A DNA stretch of 64,000 nt from assembly GCA_043798715.1 (NCBI GenBank), contig JAZDOK010000016.1, positions 1 through 64,000 on the forward strand, written 5' to 3'. Both the position numbers and the translations under genes were made by a program. Every line of letters starts with the position of its first letter. The first letter of the stretch is position 1. The notes under the pieces are model-generated. The model did no database searches. It was given only the letters and a program-made list of their open reading frames with translations, and had not been told where the DNA came from. The DNA comes from JAZDOK01 sp043798715. GTDB taxonomy: Bacteria; Vulcanimicrobiota; JAZDOK01. Positions 31,718 to 40,399 of this stretch are shown here, piece by piece.

Positions 31718-33325
31718 ATGGCTGACAATAAAAGAAAAAAAGAGAACCCTTCTCATTCTTCCGGGAACAAAAGGCAACCGGACTTCCGCCGGTTGTCGAG
31801 CAGCATCCTGCTCTATGCAAACAAAGGTATTCAGAGGCTTGACTTCCTGAGAGAGGCCTCAAGGATGCTCCTGGAATTTTCAGGTTGCAATGCCGTGGAA
31901 TTATGGCTTAAAGAGAGGGGAAAATGTTTCCGCTGTGTCGTTCAAAAGGAACGTGAAGAGCCATGTATTCTTGAAACCAGACCGCTGTCTTCTTTGAAGT
32001 TGCAACCCGTTTCAGTGAGTGCGTCGCTGAAATCAAATCAAAGGGAATTCGCAAGTGACTTTCAGTCGGCAGCCGTCTTTCCTCTGCGGATGGGAGAGGA
32101 GCAGATTGGACTTCTCCGTTTATGGGCCCGGGATAAGGACTTTTTTTTGCCCGAATACAGAGAATCTTATGAGTCGGTGGCTTTGACTCTGACGGGGGCC
32201 CTGGCTCACCGCCGGGCTCAGGTAGCTCTTCGTGAGAGGGTTAAGGAGCTGATGTGCCTTTATGGCCTGGCACATATTATTGCTCAGCCGGAGCAAAAAA
32301 CCGAGGAGATGATGCAATCTATCGTGGAGCTTCTTCCCCCGGCCTGGCTTTATCCTGAAATAGCTTCTGCCAGAATAACAGTTGACGGGTTGGTTTATGA
32401 GACTCCTGTATTTAAGGAGGGCTCTTCTGCTCAAATTTCGGAAATAGTGGCGAAGAGGGTCCGGCGAGGGTCAGTTGAAGTTCACTATTCCGCGGAGATG
32501 CCAAACCATGATGAAGGGCCTTTTTTGAAAGAAGAGAGGAATTTGATAGATGCCGTTGCCCGGGAGTTGGCGCTTTTTATCGAGCGCCGGGAAGCGGAGG
32601 AAGAAAAATCCAGGGTTCAGGAGCAGCTCAGGCATGCGGATCGCCTGGCGACTATCGGCCAACTGGCGGCTGGCGTGGCGCATGAACTCAATGAGCCCCT
32701 GGGCAGTATCCTGGGTTTTGCTCAATTGGCCATGAAATCACCGGTTCTTCCCCCCCTCGTAGTGGAGGATCTGGAAAAGATCGTTTCGGCCTCGCTTCAT
32801 GCCAGGGAGATCGTAAAGAAACTTCTGCTCGTCGCCAGGCAAATGCCTCCAAAGAAAACCGCGGTCAACCTGAGCCGGATAGTGGAGGAAGGCCTTTATT
32901 TCCTTGAGTCCCGCTGTGACAAACTGGGCATCAAAGTGGTGTGTTCCCTGGATCCGGATCTCCCGGAGATCATTGCCGACCCGACACAGCTTCATCAGGT
33001 TCTGGTTAATCTCGTCGTCAACGCGATTCAAGCGATGCCGGATGGCGGCCAACTCACGATAAGCACGAAGTTTCTGAACGACCAGGTCGCGCTCACCGTC
33101 GAGGATTCGGGCGTTGGAATGGAAGAGAAAGTTCTCAGGCAGATATTTCTTCCGTTTTTTACCACCAAGGATGTGAATGAAGGCACCGGCCTCGGCCTGC
33201 CGGTTGTCCATGGGATCGTAACTTCTCACGGCGGCACAATCAACGTGGAAAGCCGGGTGGGCCTCTTCACCCGCTTTGAGATCATTCTGCCGGTGGGCGA
33301 TTCCGAAATAAAGGAGGGGGACTGA
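31718..33325 (+). CDS. Soluble sensor histidine kinase (GAF-HisKA-HATPase)
   Basis: 535 residues without membrane segments. A GAF-like domain covers about residues 25-165, a second poorly recognised sensory region 170-290, then a short coiled coil, the H-box GVAHELNEPLGSILGFAQLA with His322, the N-box NLVVNAIQAMPDGG, G1 EDSGVGM and G2 GTGLGLPVVHGI. Cytosolic NtrB-like architecture. Ten nt after the sigma-54 gene and 3 nt before the response regulator, so a three-gene operon. Confidence 0.92.
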   Translation: MADNKRKKENPSHSSGNKRQPDFRRLSSSILLYANKGIQRLDFLREASRMLLEFSGCNAVELWLKERGKCFRCVVQKEREEPCILETRPLSSLKLQPVSVSASLKSNQREFASDFQSAAVFPLRMGEEQIGLLRLWARDKDFFLPEYRESYESVALTLTGALAHRRAQVALRERVKELMCLYGLAHIIAQPEQKTEEMMQSIVELLPPAWLYPEIASARITVDGLVYETPVFKEGSSAQISEIVAKRVRRGSVEVHYSAEMPNHDEGPFLKEERNLIDAVARELALFIERREAEEEKSRVQEQLRHADRLATIGQLAAGVAHELNEPLGSILGFAQLAMKSPVLPPLVVEDLEKIVSASLHAREIVKKLLLVARQMPPKKTAVNLSRIVEEGLYFLESRCDKLGIKVVCSLDPDLPEIIADPTQLHQVLVNLVVNAIQAMPDGGQLTISTKFLNDQVALTVEDSGVGMEEKVLRQIFLPFFTTKDVNEGTGLGLPVVHGIVTSHGGTINVESRVGLFTRFEIILPVGDSEIKEGD

Positions 33326-33328
33326 TAA

Positions 33329-34678
33329 ATGTCATCATTGCCCGAGGAGGGAAAAATCCTGGTAGTTGACGATTCGCCGGGGACCCGCGAAGTCATCCAG
33401 CGAAATCTTTCTTCAAAAGGCTATCAGGTTTTTACGGCTTCAGGCGTAGCGGAAGCTCTGGACGTTCTAAGTTCAACATCCGTTGAGCTGGTCATAACCG
33501 ACCTTAAAATGCCGAAAATCGGCGGCATGGATCTGATGCGGCACGTCAGGGAAAATTTAAAAGATACCGAGGTCATGATGATTACGGGCTACCCTTCCAT
33601 TGAAGGGGCCGTCGAGGCCGTCAAGACAGGAGCGGAGGAATATCTCCCAAAACCATTCACCGATGAGGAACTCTTCTCCGCGGTCCGGCGGGTGCTTGAG
33701 AAACACCGGAGCCGGAGGACAGGATCTTCCCTTGGCAGCCCCGGACTTTCAGCGTCCTTTGGCATTGTCGGAGGCTCTGAAGCGATGAGGAAAGTCTATC
33801 GTGCAATAGAGAAAGCGGCGGCGACTTCAGCCACGGTCCTTGTCTCCGGCGAGAGCGGCACGGGAAAAGAACTGGTGGCCCGGGCCATCCATTACATGAG
33901 CCAGAGGGCTTCGGCCCCCTTTTTGCCGGTGAACTGCGGCGGAATCCCGGAAGGTTTGCTGGAGAGCGAACTGTTTGGCCACGTCAAGGGGGCCTTTACC
34001 GGCGCGAACGAATCTCGTGCCGGTTTTTTCCAGACTGCCGACGGAGGGACGATATTTCTTGACGAAATCGGCAACACATCCCTCTCGACGCAGGCAAAAC
34101 TACTGCGGGTGCTTCAGGATAAGGAAGTCTGCATGCTTGGAGCGACCCGCCCCCGACTGGTGGACGTCCGGATCCTGGCGGCTACAAATAGAGATCTCCT
34201 GGCGCTCGTGAAAAAGGAAATATTTCGCGAGGACTTGTTTTATCGCCTCAATGTTCTTTCCCTCTGCATTCCGCCTTTGCGCGAGCGGGGGGATGACATC
34301 CTGCTTCTGATACGGCACTTTTCGACCAAATTCGCCGCGGAACTTGGGAAGGTCGCACCCCGTTTCTCCGACAAGGCTCTGAGAGTCCTGAAAAACTACT
34401 ACTGGCCGGGAAACGTAAGAGAACTGGAAAATGTCATCCAGCGTCTGGTGGTGATGACCGATGGCGACTTAAATGATGTGCCGGACCTCCCTTCCAACAT
34501 GAGATTCAATGCTCTCCGCAATGTGGGGCTCGATCGAACTTTGGCCCAGGTGGAAGCTGAATATATCAGAAACGTTCTGGAGAGCGTAAATGGCAACAAA
34601 AGCCAGGCTGCCGAGATACTCAGGATAGATCGAAAGACCCTGCGGCAGAAGCTGAAAGTAATCGAAGTGTTATCTTAA
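33329..34678 (+). CDS. NtrC-family sigma-54-dependent response regulator
   Basis: 449 residues: receiver (VDDSP, phospho-acceptor Asp58 in VITDLKMP, Lys in YLPKPFT), AAA+ domain (Walker A GESGTGKE, the sigma-54 contact loop GAFTGA near residues 221-226, Walker B GTIFLDEIG, sensor LAATNRDL, RERGDDILLLIRHF), and a C-terminal Fis-type helix-turn-helix (NKSQAAEILRIDRKTLRQKL). All elements for activating sigma-54 promoters are intact. Likely phosphorylated by the kinase encoded just upstream. Confidence 0.96.
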   Translation: MSSLPEEGKILVVDDSPGTREVIQRNLSSKGYQVFTASGVAEALDVLSSTSVELVITDLKMPKIGGMDLMRHVRENLKDTEVMMITGYPSIEGAVEAVKTGAEEYLPKPFTDEELFSAVRRVLEKHRSRRTGSSLGSPGLSASFGIVGGSEAMRKVYRAIEKAAATSATVLVSGESGTGKELVARAIHYMSQRASAPFLPVNCGGIPEGLLESELFGHVKGAFTGANESRAGFFQTADGGTIFLDEIGNTSLSTQAKLLRVLQDKEVCMLGATRPRLVDVRILAATNRDLLALVKKEIFREDLFYRLNVLSLCIPPLRERGDDILLLIRHFSTKFAAELGKVAPRFSDKALRVLKNYYWPGNVRELENVIQRLVVMTDGDLNDVPDLPSNMRFNALRNVGLDRTLAQVEAEYIRNVLESVNGNKSQAAEILRIDRKTLRQKLKVIEVLS

Positions 34679-34711
34679 GCCTTTCCGAAGGCTGACCCTG
34701 ATGTTCCGAGG

Positions 34712-34751
34712 AAAGACCCGCCGGGGAGAAACGCCCCAGCGGGTCTTTTTT
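34712..34751 (+). terminator. Intrinsic terminator after the sigma-54/kinase/regulator operon
   Basis: AAGACCCGC (from 34713) pairs with GCGGGTCTT, with an inner GGGG/CCCC helix, followed by TTTTTT. It ends 34 nt or so after the regulator stop. Confidence 0.85.
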
Positions 34752-34841
34752 ACCCGCAAGTGAAGATTTTTCCCGCAGCATCAAGCATCGAAATTATCCG
34801 GTGAAATCAGGTTTCCGGGTGATTTTTCCATGCACCAAAAA

Positions 34842-34858
34842 TTGGCAACACGATTGCT
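34842..34858 (+). promoter_or_regulatory. Sigma-54 (-24/-12) promoter
   Basis: TTGGCAACACGATTGCT: the GG at 34844-34845 and GC at 34856-34857 are separated by exactly 10 nt, matching the TGGCAC-N5-TTGC consensus closely. It lies 47 nt before the ATG of the Cys-rich gene. Upstream, TCCGGTGAAATC and TCCGGGTGATTT (about 34797-34823) form a loose direct repeat that might be an activator site. Confidence 0.8.
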
Positions 34859-34904
34859 CCATCCTTAAGCGGGAGAAGACAACAGGAAAGGAGCGAAGAT
34901 ATCC

Positions 34905-35249
34905 ATGAAAACCTTGTTAAAAGAAGAGCATTTGAAGGCGGAGCCGTCCCAGTCGGGAGGGAAGTCCGCCGGACTCTGTTCCGCTTGTATCAACGAGGCG
35001 GGCTGTACCTACGGCAACACGGAGGAGCGACAGGTGATTCAATGCGAACAGTTTGAGCTCTCAATGCCTTCCAGGCAAAAAATCACTGAAAACGAAATCT
35101 GGCGAGTAGTCAAAAGCATGGTCAAACCATCTGAGAGAGCCGAAACCGATACTCACGTCTGGGGCCTGTGCAAAAATTGCGGAGATTTTCCCAATTGCAC
35201 TTATCCGAGATCTGAGGGCGGAGTCTGGCATTGTGAGGATTATAAATAG
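34905..35249 (+). CDS. Small protein with two Cys4 modules
   Basis: 114 residues with an internal duplication: Cys25-Cys28-Cys34-Cys47 and Cys89-Cys92-Cys98-Cys110, each C-x2-C-x5-C-x11/12-C, likely two small metal sites (zinc or iron). No named function. It is the first gene after the -24/-12 promoter and overlaps no other; gdhA starts 10 nt later, so both are probably expressed together. AAAGGAG precedes the ATG. A redox or metal sensor for the dehydrogenase is only a guess. Confidence 0.85.
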   Translation: MKTLLKEEHLKAEPSQSGGKSAGLCSACINEAGCTYGNTEERQVIQCEQFELSMPSRQKITENEIWRVVKSMVKPSERAETDTHVWGLCKNCGDFPNCTYPRSEGGVWHCEDYK

Positions 35250-35259
35250 GAGGCGAGTA

Positions 35260-36531
35260 ATGGCGACGCAAACAAAAAAAATGAGTCTCTATGAGAGCGT
35301 AACCCGGCAGTTTAACAAGGCGGCCGACCTGATGAACCTGGACTCTGAAATCCGGAAGATCCTGGGTAAGACAACCAATGAAATCGTCGTCAACTTTCCG
35401 GTCAAGATGGATGACGGGCGGGTGGAGATGTTTACCGGCTACCGCGTCCAGCACAACAATGTGCTGGGCCCCTACAAAGGGGGGCTCCGATTCCACCCCG
35501 CGGTGGACATAGACGAGGTGCGCTCGCTGGCGGCCTGGATGACCTGGAAGACGGCCATTTCCGGCATCCCTTACGGCGGGGGCAAAGGGGGAATCCAGAT
35601 CGACCCATCCAAATATTCTCCGACCGAGATGGAACGAATCACCCGCCGCTTCACCTACGCGCTTGGAAACAACATCGGCCCGGAATACGACATCCCGGCC
35701 CCTGATGTGAACACTAATCCCCAGATCATGGCCTGGATCCTGGACACCTACCTTTCGACGATGCCGCCTCAGGAGCGGCAGCGCTGCATTCACGTGGTGA
35801 CAGGGAAGCCCATCGAGTCCGGCGGCAGTGTCGGGCGGGATAAGGCGACGGGCCAGGGAGTGGTCTATCTGATCGAAGAATGGGCCAGGGACCGCAATGT
35901 GGACCTGCGAGGGGCGACTTATTTTGTGCAGGGATTCGGGAATGTGGGTTCGTGGACGGCGCGGTTGCTTTCGCCGCTCGGTTCAAAACTCCTGGCGGTC
36001 GAGGACGTAACCGGTTCGATTCAGAACATGGAGGGCATCTATGCGGATGACCTGGTCGGATATGTGAAGGAGAAGGGCGGCGTCGGCGGCTATCCCAAGG
36101 CCAAGGCGATTGACCACGAGACATTCATGCGGACGAAGGCGGACATATTTATACCAGCGGCCATGGAGCGCCAGATCACGGCGGAGACCGCTCCGTGGTT
36201 GAATGTAAAACTGGTGGCGGAAGGCGCCAACGGCCCGACGGACCTGGATGGAGATGCCATTCTTCAGGAGAAGAATATTGACCTGATTCCGGACATTATG
36301 TGCAACTCGGGCGGAGTTATTGTGAGTTACTTCGAGTGGCTTCAGAACAAGCGGAGCGAGTTCTGGGATTTGGACGAGGTGGATTCGAAGCTTCACAAGA
36401 AGATTGTGAGCGCCTATCGCCGCGTTCGTGAGATGGCATGGAAGTACAACACCGATTGGCGCACCGCCGCCTATATTGTGGCTATCTCGCGCCTTGAGAT
36501 GGTCTACAAGGAGCGCGGTATATTTCCGTGA
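35260..36531 (+). CDS. gdhA: Glutamate dehydrogenase (Glu/Leu/Phe/Val dehydrogenase family)
   Basis: 423 residues, the size of the hexameric GudB/RocG-type enzyme. Seen: GYRVQHNNVLGPYKGGLRFH (read in part), the catalytic-region Lys in GGGKGGIQ, DIPAPDVNTN, the nucleotide-binding GFGNVGSWTA, and VAEGANGPTD. Reversibly interconverts glutamate and 2-oxoglutarate + ammonium. Sits behind the sigma-54 promoter, which fits nitrogen-related control. ATG 35260 has AGGAGG upstream. Confidence 0.94.
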   Translation: MATQTKKMSLYESVTRQFNKAADLMNLDSEIRKILGKTTNEIVVNFPVKMDDGRVEMFTGYRVQHNNVLGPYKGGLRFHPAVDIDEVRSLAAWMTWKTAISGIPYGGGKGGIQIDPSKYSPTEMERITRRFTYALGNNIGPEYDIPAPDVNTNPQIMAWILDTYLSTMPPQERQRCIHVVTGKPIESGGSVGRDKATGQGVVYLIEEWARDRNVDLRGATYFVQGFGNVGSWTARLLSPLGSKLLAVEDVTGSIQNMEGIYADDLVGYVKEKGGVGGYPKAKAIDHETFMRTKADIFIPAAMERQITAETAPWLNVKLVAEGANGPTDLDGDAILQEKNIDLIPDIMCNSGGVIVSYFEWLQNKRSEFWDLDEVDSKLHKKIVSAYRRVREMAWKYNTDWRTAAYIVAISRLEMVYKERGIFP

Positions 36532-36539
36532 TGGAGCCC

Positions 36540-36625
36540 GTGATGAGGTCGTTATTGTCTTCTCGACATCATCACATACTTCCCTCCATAAGGGGCCTGT
36601 GCCTTGCAAGCACGGGCCCCTTTGT
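36540..36625 (+). terminator. Double-hairpin element, copy 2, terminator of gdhA
   Basis: Begins 9 nt after the gdhA stop. First hairpin: 12-nt arms 36540-36551 and 36564-36575, same loop TTATTGTCTTCT as copy 1, with one mismatch and one compensated pair (C-G in copy 1, A-T here). Second hairpin: AAGGGGCC/GGCCCCTT with GTGC/GCAC around CTTGCAA, then TTTG. The second hairpin should act as terminator; the first has no obvious role. Confidence 0.8.
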
Positions 36626-36691
36626 ATAAAGACCTCGTCTCTGGTTTAAGAAAGTGAAGGAAACGGCGGGCAGGGTGCCGAAGTGCCGCTC

Positions 36692-37837
36692 ATGAAAGCA
36701 GAGACGAGCGCCCTTCGGGCTGAAGTGGATGCGCGTATTTCCAGGGAGGCTCTTCTGAGCGGAATGGATTTCCCGATCACCTGGGAACTCTACCCGGCCA
36801 TGACCTGCAACCTGTCCTGCGTGTACTGTTACAATGGGCCAAAGGCGCAGGAACTAGCCCGGACGCCCCTTCCGACCTACGCGCTTCCGGATCTGCTCTC
36901 CTTTTTAAGGTATTATGCCCGCCCCGGCGACCGCGTCTCGTTTACCGGCGGCGAGCCGTTTTCCCGAATAGAGTGGCTGGAAAGCCTCATAGCCGCCACT
37001 GAAAAGTCCGGCTTCATCTACTCGGCCTATACCAACGGGACGCTTCTTGAAAAAGTGCCGCTTTCGCTGCTTCGACATTTCTCCCAGCTCAACGTCTCCA
37101 TTGACGGGGATGAGGAGGCGACCGATCGGGTGCGCGGTGATGGTACTTTTCGGGCAATTCTCCGGAACCTCTCGGCCGTCCGCTCCTCCTTTCCGGGGCA
37201 GATCGTGGCCCGCATGACCGTGACCCCGTCGGGGAGGCTGGCCGAATCGGTTCAGGCGCTCCTTGAAAATCCCCACTTCGATCTCATCTACTGGCAGTAT
37301 CAGAACCGGGCCGTCCTGGACGGCTCTTTCGGAGAAAGGCAGGAGGCGGAACTTCTGTCCCTGCTCCGCTTCTGGCTGTCCCGGCTGGAAGAGGGACAAG
37401 TTCTTCCGCTCTACCCCTTCAAGGCCATGACAGGAAAGCTTCTGGGTCAGAGACAGTATCCGGGATTTCCGCCGCCCTTCACACTGGGGTGCGGAGCCGG
37501 TTACAACTACGTGCAGATTTTTACCAGCGGAGACCTCTACGCCTGCCCGGAGCTTCTCCTGCACGAAGAGGCCCTCATGGGAAGTCTAAAAAACGGCCTC
37601 AGGCGCCGCGTTGAACTTTCAGATTTTCCGGACAACCTATCCTGTCTGCGGTGCGAGGTCCTTGAGATTTGCCATGCCCGCTGCCTCCACTTTCGGCCGC
37701 TGGAATATTGCCGCCTCATCAGGAGTGCATTAAACCTTCTTAAGGAGCGCCTTCCGGCGATCCGTCTCCTCATCGAGCAGGGCCGACTCAGTAACAATGA
37801 CTTCGTCCTTCACCGGGAACTTGAGGAGATGTTTTAG
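36692..37837 (+). CDS. Radical SAM/SPASM protein 2
   Basis: About 381 residues. Cluster motif CNLSCVYC, then FTGGEPFSR, YTNGTLLE and SIDGDEEATDR. SPASM-like cysteines follow: LGCGAGYNY, YACPEL, LRCEVLEICHARC. Shares the ARMT...YWQ core and overall plan with the enzyme at 27074-28138. Ends 9 nt before uvrB with the uvrB ribosome site between, so it is probably in one transcript with uvrB. Start ATG 36692 or GTG 36683. Substrate unknown; no precursor peptide beside it. Confidence 0.85.
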   Translation: MKAETSALRAEVDARISREALLSGMDFPITWELYPAMTCNLSCVYCYNGPKAQELARTPLPTYALPDLLSFLRYYARPGDRVSFTGGEPFSRIEWLESLIAATEKSGFIYSAYTNGTLLEKVPLSLLRHFSQLNVSIDGDEEATDRVRGDGTFRAILRNLSAVRSSFPGQIVARMTVTPSGRLAESVQALLENPHFDLIYWQYQNRAVLDGSFGERQEAELLSLLRFWLSRLEEGQVLPLYPFKAMTGKLLGQRQYPGFPPPFTLGCGAGYNYVQIFTSGDLYACPELLLHEEALMGSLKNGLRRRVELSDFPDNLSCLRCEVLEICHARCLHFRPLEYCRLIRSALNLLKERLPAIRLLIEQGRLSNNDFVLHRELEEMF

Positions 37838-37846
37838 GAGGAAGGA

Positions 37847-39889
37847 ATGTCCGATTTTCAGCTCCAGGCCCCCTACCCGCCCCGGGGGGATCAGCCGCAG
37901 GCCGTCGAGGCCGTCGCGCGCGGCCTGCGCGAGGGCCTCCCGGAGCAGACTATCCTGGGGGTGACCGGAAGCGGCAAGACCTTCGTCATGGCCAACGTCA
38001 TAGCCGCTCTTTCCCGCCCGGCCCTGGTGATTTCTCACAACAAGACCCTGGCGGCGCAACTGGCCGGCGAGTTCCGGGAGTTTTTTCCCCATAACGCGGT
38101 CGAGTATTTCGTGAGCTACTACGACTACTATCAGCCGGAGGCCTATATTCCACAGTCCGACACCTACATCGAGAAGGATTCCGACATCAACCAGGATATT
38201 GACCGCCTGCGCCACGCGGCCACCCAGGCGGTTCTCGAACGGCGGGACGCCATCGTGGTGGCCAGTGTCTCCTGCATCTACGGCCTGGGTTCCCCCGAAG
38301 ACTACATGAAGACGATCCTGGTCTTCCGCCTTGGGGATGAGGTCGAGCGAGCTTCCATCCTGAAGCGCCTGGTGGAGATGCAGTTCACCAGGAGCACGGC
38401 CACCCTGGCCCGGGGCCAGTTCCGCCTCAGGGGGGATGTCCTTGAGATAGCTCCCGCGGACGAGGAGAACGTGGTGCGGATGGATTTTTTCGGGGACGCC
38501 GTAGAGAAAATTTCAGTTTACGACCCGGTATCCGGACATATCCTGGCCCACAAGGAGCGGCTGGTGGTCTATCCGGCCAAGCATTTCATCACTCCGCTTC
38601 CCAAGCTCAAAGCGGCCCTGACCTCAATCGAACAGGAGCTTGAGGACCGCCTCCGGTACTTCCGGGACCATGAAATGCTCCTCGAGGCCCAGCGAATCGA
38701 ACAGCGCACCCGCTATGACATGGAGATGCTCCGGGAAATAGGCTACTGCTCGGGCATCGAGAATTACTCCCGCCACTTAACCGGGAGGGCTCCCGGCCAG
38801 CCGCCGGCCACGCTCATTGACTACTTCCCGGAGGATTTCATCGTCTTCATTGACGAATCACACGTGACCATTCCCCAGCTCCACGCCATGCGGCACGGGG
38901 ACCGTTCACGAAAGGACAGCCTGATTAATTATGGCTTCAGACTCCCCTCGGCCTACGACAATCGCCCGCTCTCCTTTGAGGAATTCCGGGAGAGGATCGG
39001 CCAGGTGGTCTATGTTTCGGCCACTCCCGGGCCCTACGAACTCAAGGTCAGCCGCCAGGTGGCGGAACTCATCGTCCGTCCCACCGGGATCGTGGACCCC
39101 GAAATCGTCATCCGTCCGGTGGCCGGGGAGGTGGAGGACCTCCTGGCCGAAATAAGGAAGCGGGCGGCCTCATCCGAGCGGGTGCTGGTGACGACCCTCA
39201 CCAAGAAGATGGCCGAAGATCTCTCCGAGTACCTGGCGCAGGCAGGGATCAAGGTGCGCTACCTCCACTCCGATATTGACACGCTGGATCGAATCCAGAT
39301 CCTCCGGGATCTGCGCCTGGGCACATTTGATGTGCTGGTGGGGATCAACCTGCTACGGGAGGGCCTGGACCTGCCGGAGGTCTCACTGGTGGCCATCCTG
39401 GACGCCGACAAGGAAGGATTCCTGCGCTCGGAGACCTCGCTCATTCAGACCATCGGGAGGGCCGCCCGGAACATCAGCGGCACGGTCATCCTCTACGCCG
39501 ATAAAATGACCGGCTCCATCAACCGTGCGGTGGATGAGACGATGCGCCGCCGCCGAATCCAGCTTGAATATAACAAGACCTACGGGATCATCCCCGAGAC
39601 GATTCGAAAATCGGTGCGCGATATTCTCGAATCTCTGGCGGTCTCCGAGCCGGAGACGGCCTACAAGGTGAAAGAGAAAGAATCTCTCTCCGTCAGATCG
39701 CTTGAAAAACTCATCCGGGAACTCGATCGGGCCATGAAGGAGGCGGCCAAAAAGCTGGAGTTCGAAAAGGCCGCGGCCCTTCGGGACGAGATGTACGAGG
39801 CCCGGAAAAGCCTCTCCGAAAAGCTCAAGAACGCCCCCATCGGCCCGGTGGCCCTCTCCCTGCCCGGCCGAAGGCGCCGCCCAATTTGA
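37847..39889 (+). CDS. uvrB: UvrABC system protein B
   Basis: UvrB, 680 residues, the damage-verifying helicase of nucleotide excision repair. Walker A GVTGSGKT, the beta-hairpin region VEYFVSYYDYYQPEAYIP, VVASVSCIYGLGSPEDY, YFPEDFIVFIDESHVT, VYVSATPG, GINLLREGLDLPEVSLVAI, and a C-terminal UVR domain (LDRAMKEAAKKLEFEKAAALRD) are all present. AGGAGG precedes the ATG. Confidence 0.98.
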   Translation: MSDFQLQAPYPPRGDQPQAVEAVARGLREGLPEQTILGVTGSGKTFVMANVIAALSRPALVISHNKTLAAQLAGEFREFFPHNAVEYFVSYYDYYQPEAYIPQSDTYIEKDSDINQDIDRLRHAATQAVLERRDAIVVASVSCIYGLGSPEDYMKTILVFRLGDEVERASILKRLVEMQFTRSTATLARGQFRLRGDVLEIAPADEENVVRMDFFGDAVEKISVYDPVSGHILAHKERLVVYPAKHFITPLPKLKAALTSIEQELEDRLRYFRDHEMLLEAQRIEQRTRYDMEMLREIGYCSGIENYSRHLTGRAPGQPPATLIDYFPEDFIVFIDESHVTIPQLHAMRHGDRSRKDSLINYGFRLPSAYDNRPLSFEEFRERIGQVVYVSATPGPYELKVSRQVAELIVRPTGIVDPEIVIRPVAGEVEDLLAEIRKRAASSERVLVTTLTKKMAEDLSEYLAQAGIKVRYLHSDIDTLDRIQILRDLRLGTFDVLVGINLLREGLDLPEVSLVAILDADKEGFLRSETSLIQTIGRAARNISGTVILYADKMTGSINRAVDETMRRRRIQLEYNKTYGIIPETIRKSVRDILESLAVSEPETAYKVKEKESLSVRSLEKLIRELDRAMKEAAKKLEFEKAAALRDEMYEARKSLSEKLKNAPIGPVALSLPGRRRRPI

Positions 39890-39960
39890 CCTTTTTATTT
39901 AAAAGCCATTATCCCCCATTTGGTCTACTACTCTTTATGCCACTTAGGCCATACGAGGGA

Positions 39961-39989
39961 TTAAGAATTCCCCGGTTTTCTGGTACAAT
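39961..39989 (+). promoter_or_regulatory. Sigma-70-type promoter for the pilin-like cluster
   Basis: TTAAGA (39961-39966), 17-nt spacer, TACAAT (39984-39989), 20 nt before the TTG start at 40010. Confidence 0.55.
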
Positions 39990-40009
39990 AGTACGAGAGG
40001 GGGTGTTAA

Positions 40010-40381
40010 TTGCTATTCGCGCGAAAAAAAGGGATGTCCATGATCGAGATTCTCTTTGCTATCGCCATCCTTTCCGTAGGGGTACTGGCCGTAATGGGGC
40101 TTTTTCCCGCTATATTCAAACTGAATACCAGTTCCAGTCTCACGGTCAGCGCTCTCTTCCTGGCCCAGGAAAAGATGGACGAGATTCTCGCGACGGGCAA
40201 GAGCATCTCGACCACGGAGGTAGCGGAGGAGATGCCCCAGCTTCCGCAGGGCCAGCGATTCCGGGTCGGCTCGGACGATCCCAACGGCGACCCGGATATC
40301 CAGATGATCACCGTGCGGGTCACCTGGAGGGAAAAAAGCCGTAGCAGGAGTGTTGTTTTGAAAAGTCTAATATCACCGTAG
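40010..40381 (+). CDS. Type IV prepilin-like protein (PilV-like minor pilin)
   Basis: 123 residues. The prepilin peptidase site is KKG|MSMIEI followed by a hydrophobic helix (LFAIAILSVGVLAVMGLF) with the conserved Glu at mature position 5. The body (FLAQEKMDEILATGK) is like PilV minor pilins. TTG 40010 behind GAGGGGG. First of three pilin-like genes; exported and inserted in the inner membrane. Confidence 0.85.
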   Translation: MLFARKKGMSMIEILFAIAILSVGVLAVMGLFPAIFKLNTSSSLTVSALFLAQEKMDEILATGKSISTTEVAEEMPQLPQGQRFRVGSDDPNGDPDIQMITVRVTWREKSRSRSVVLKSLISP

Positions 40382-40399
40382 CGGAATGGAGAAAGGATC

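Noticed and set aside
32266..32284. TGGCACATATTATTGCT in the kinase gene, resembling a sigma-54 promoter
   Set aside because: GG and GC are 11 nt apart instead of 10, and it lies in the middle of a coding region with no gene start after it.
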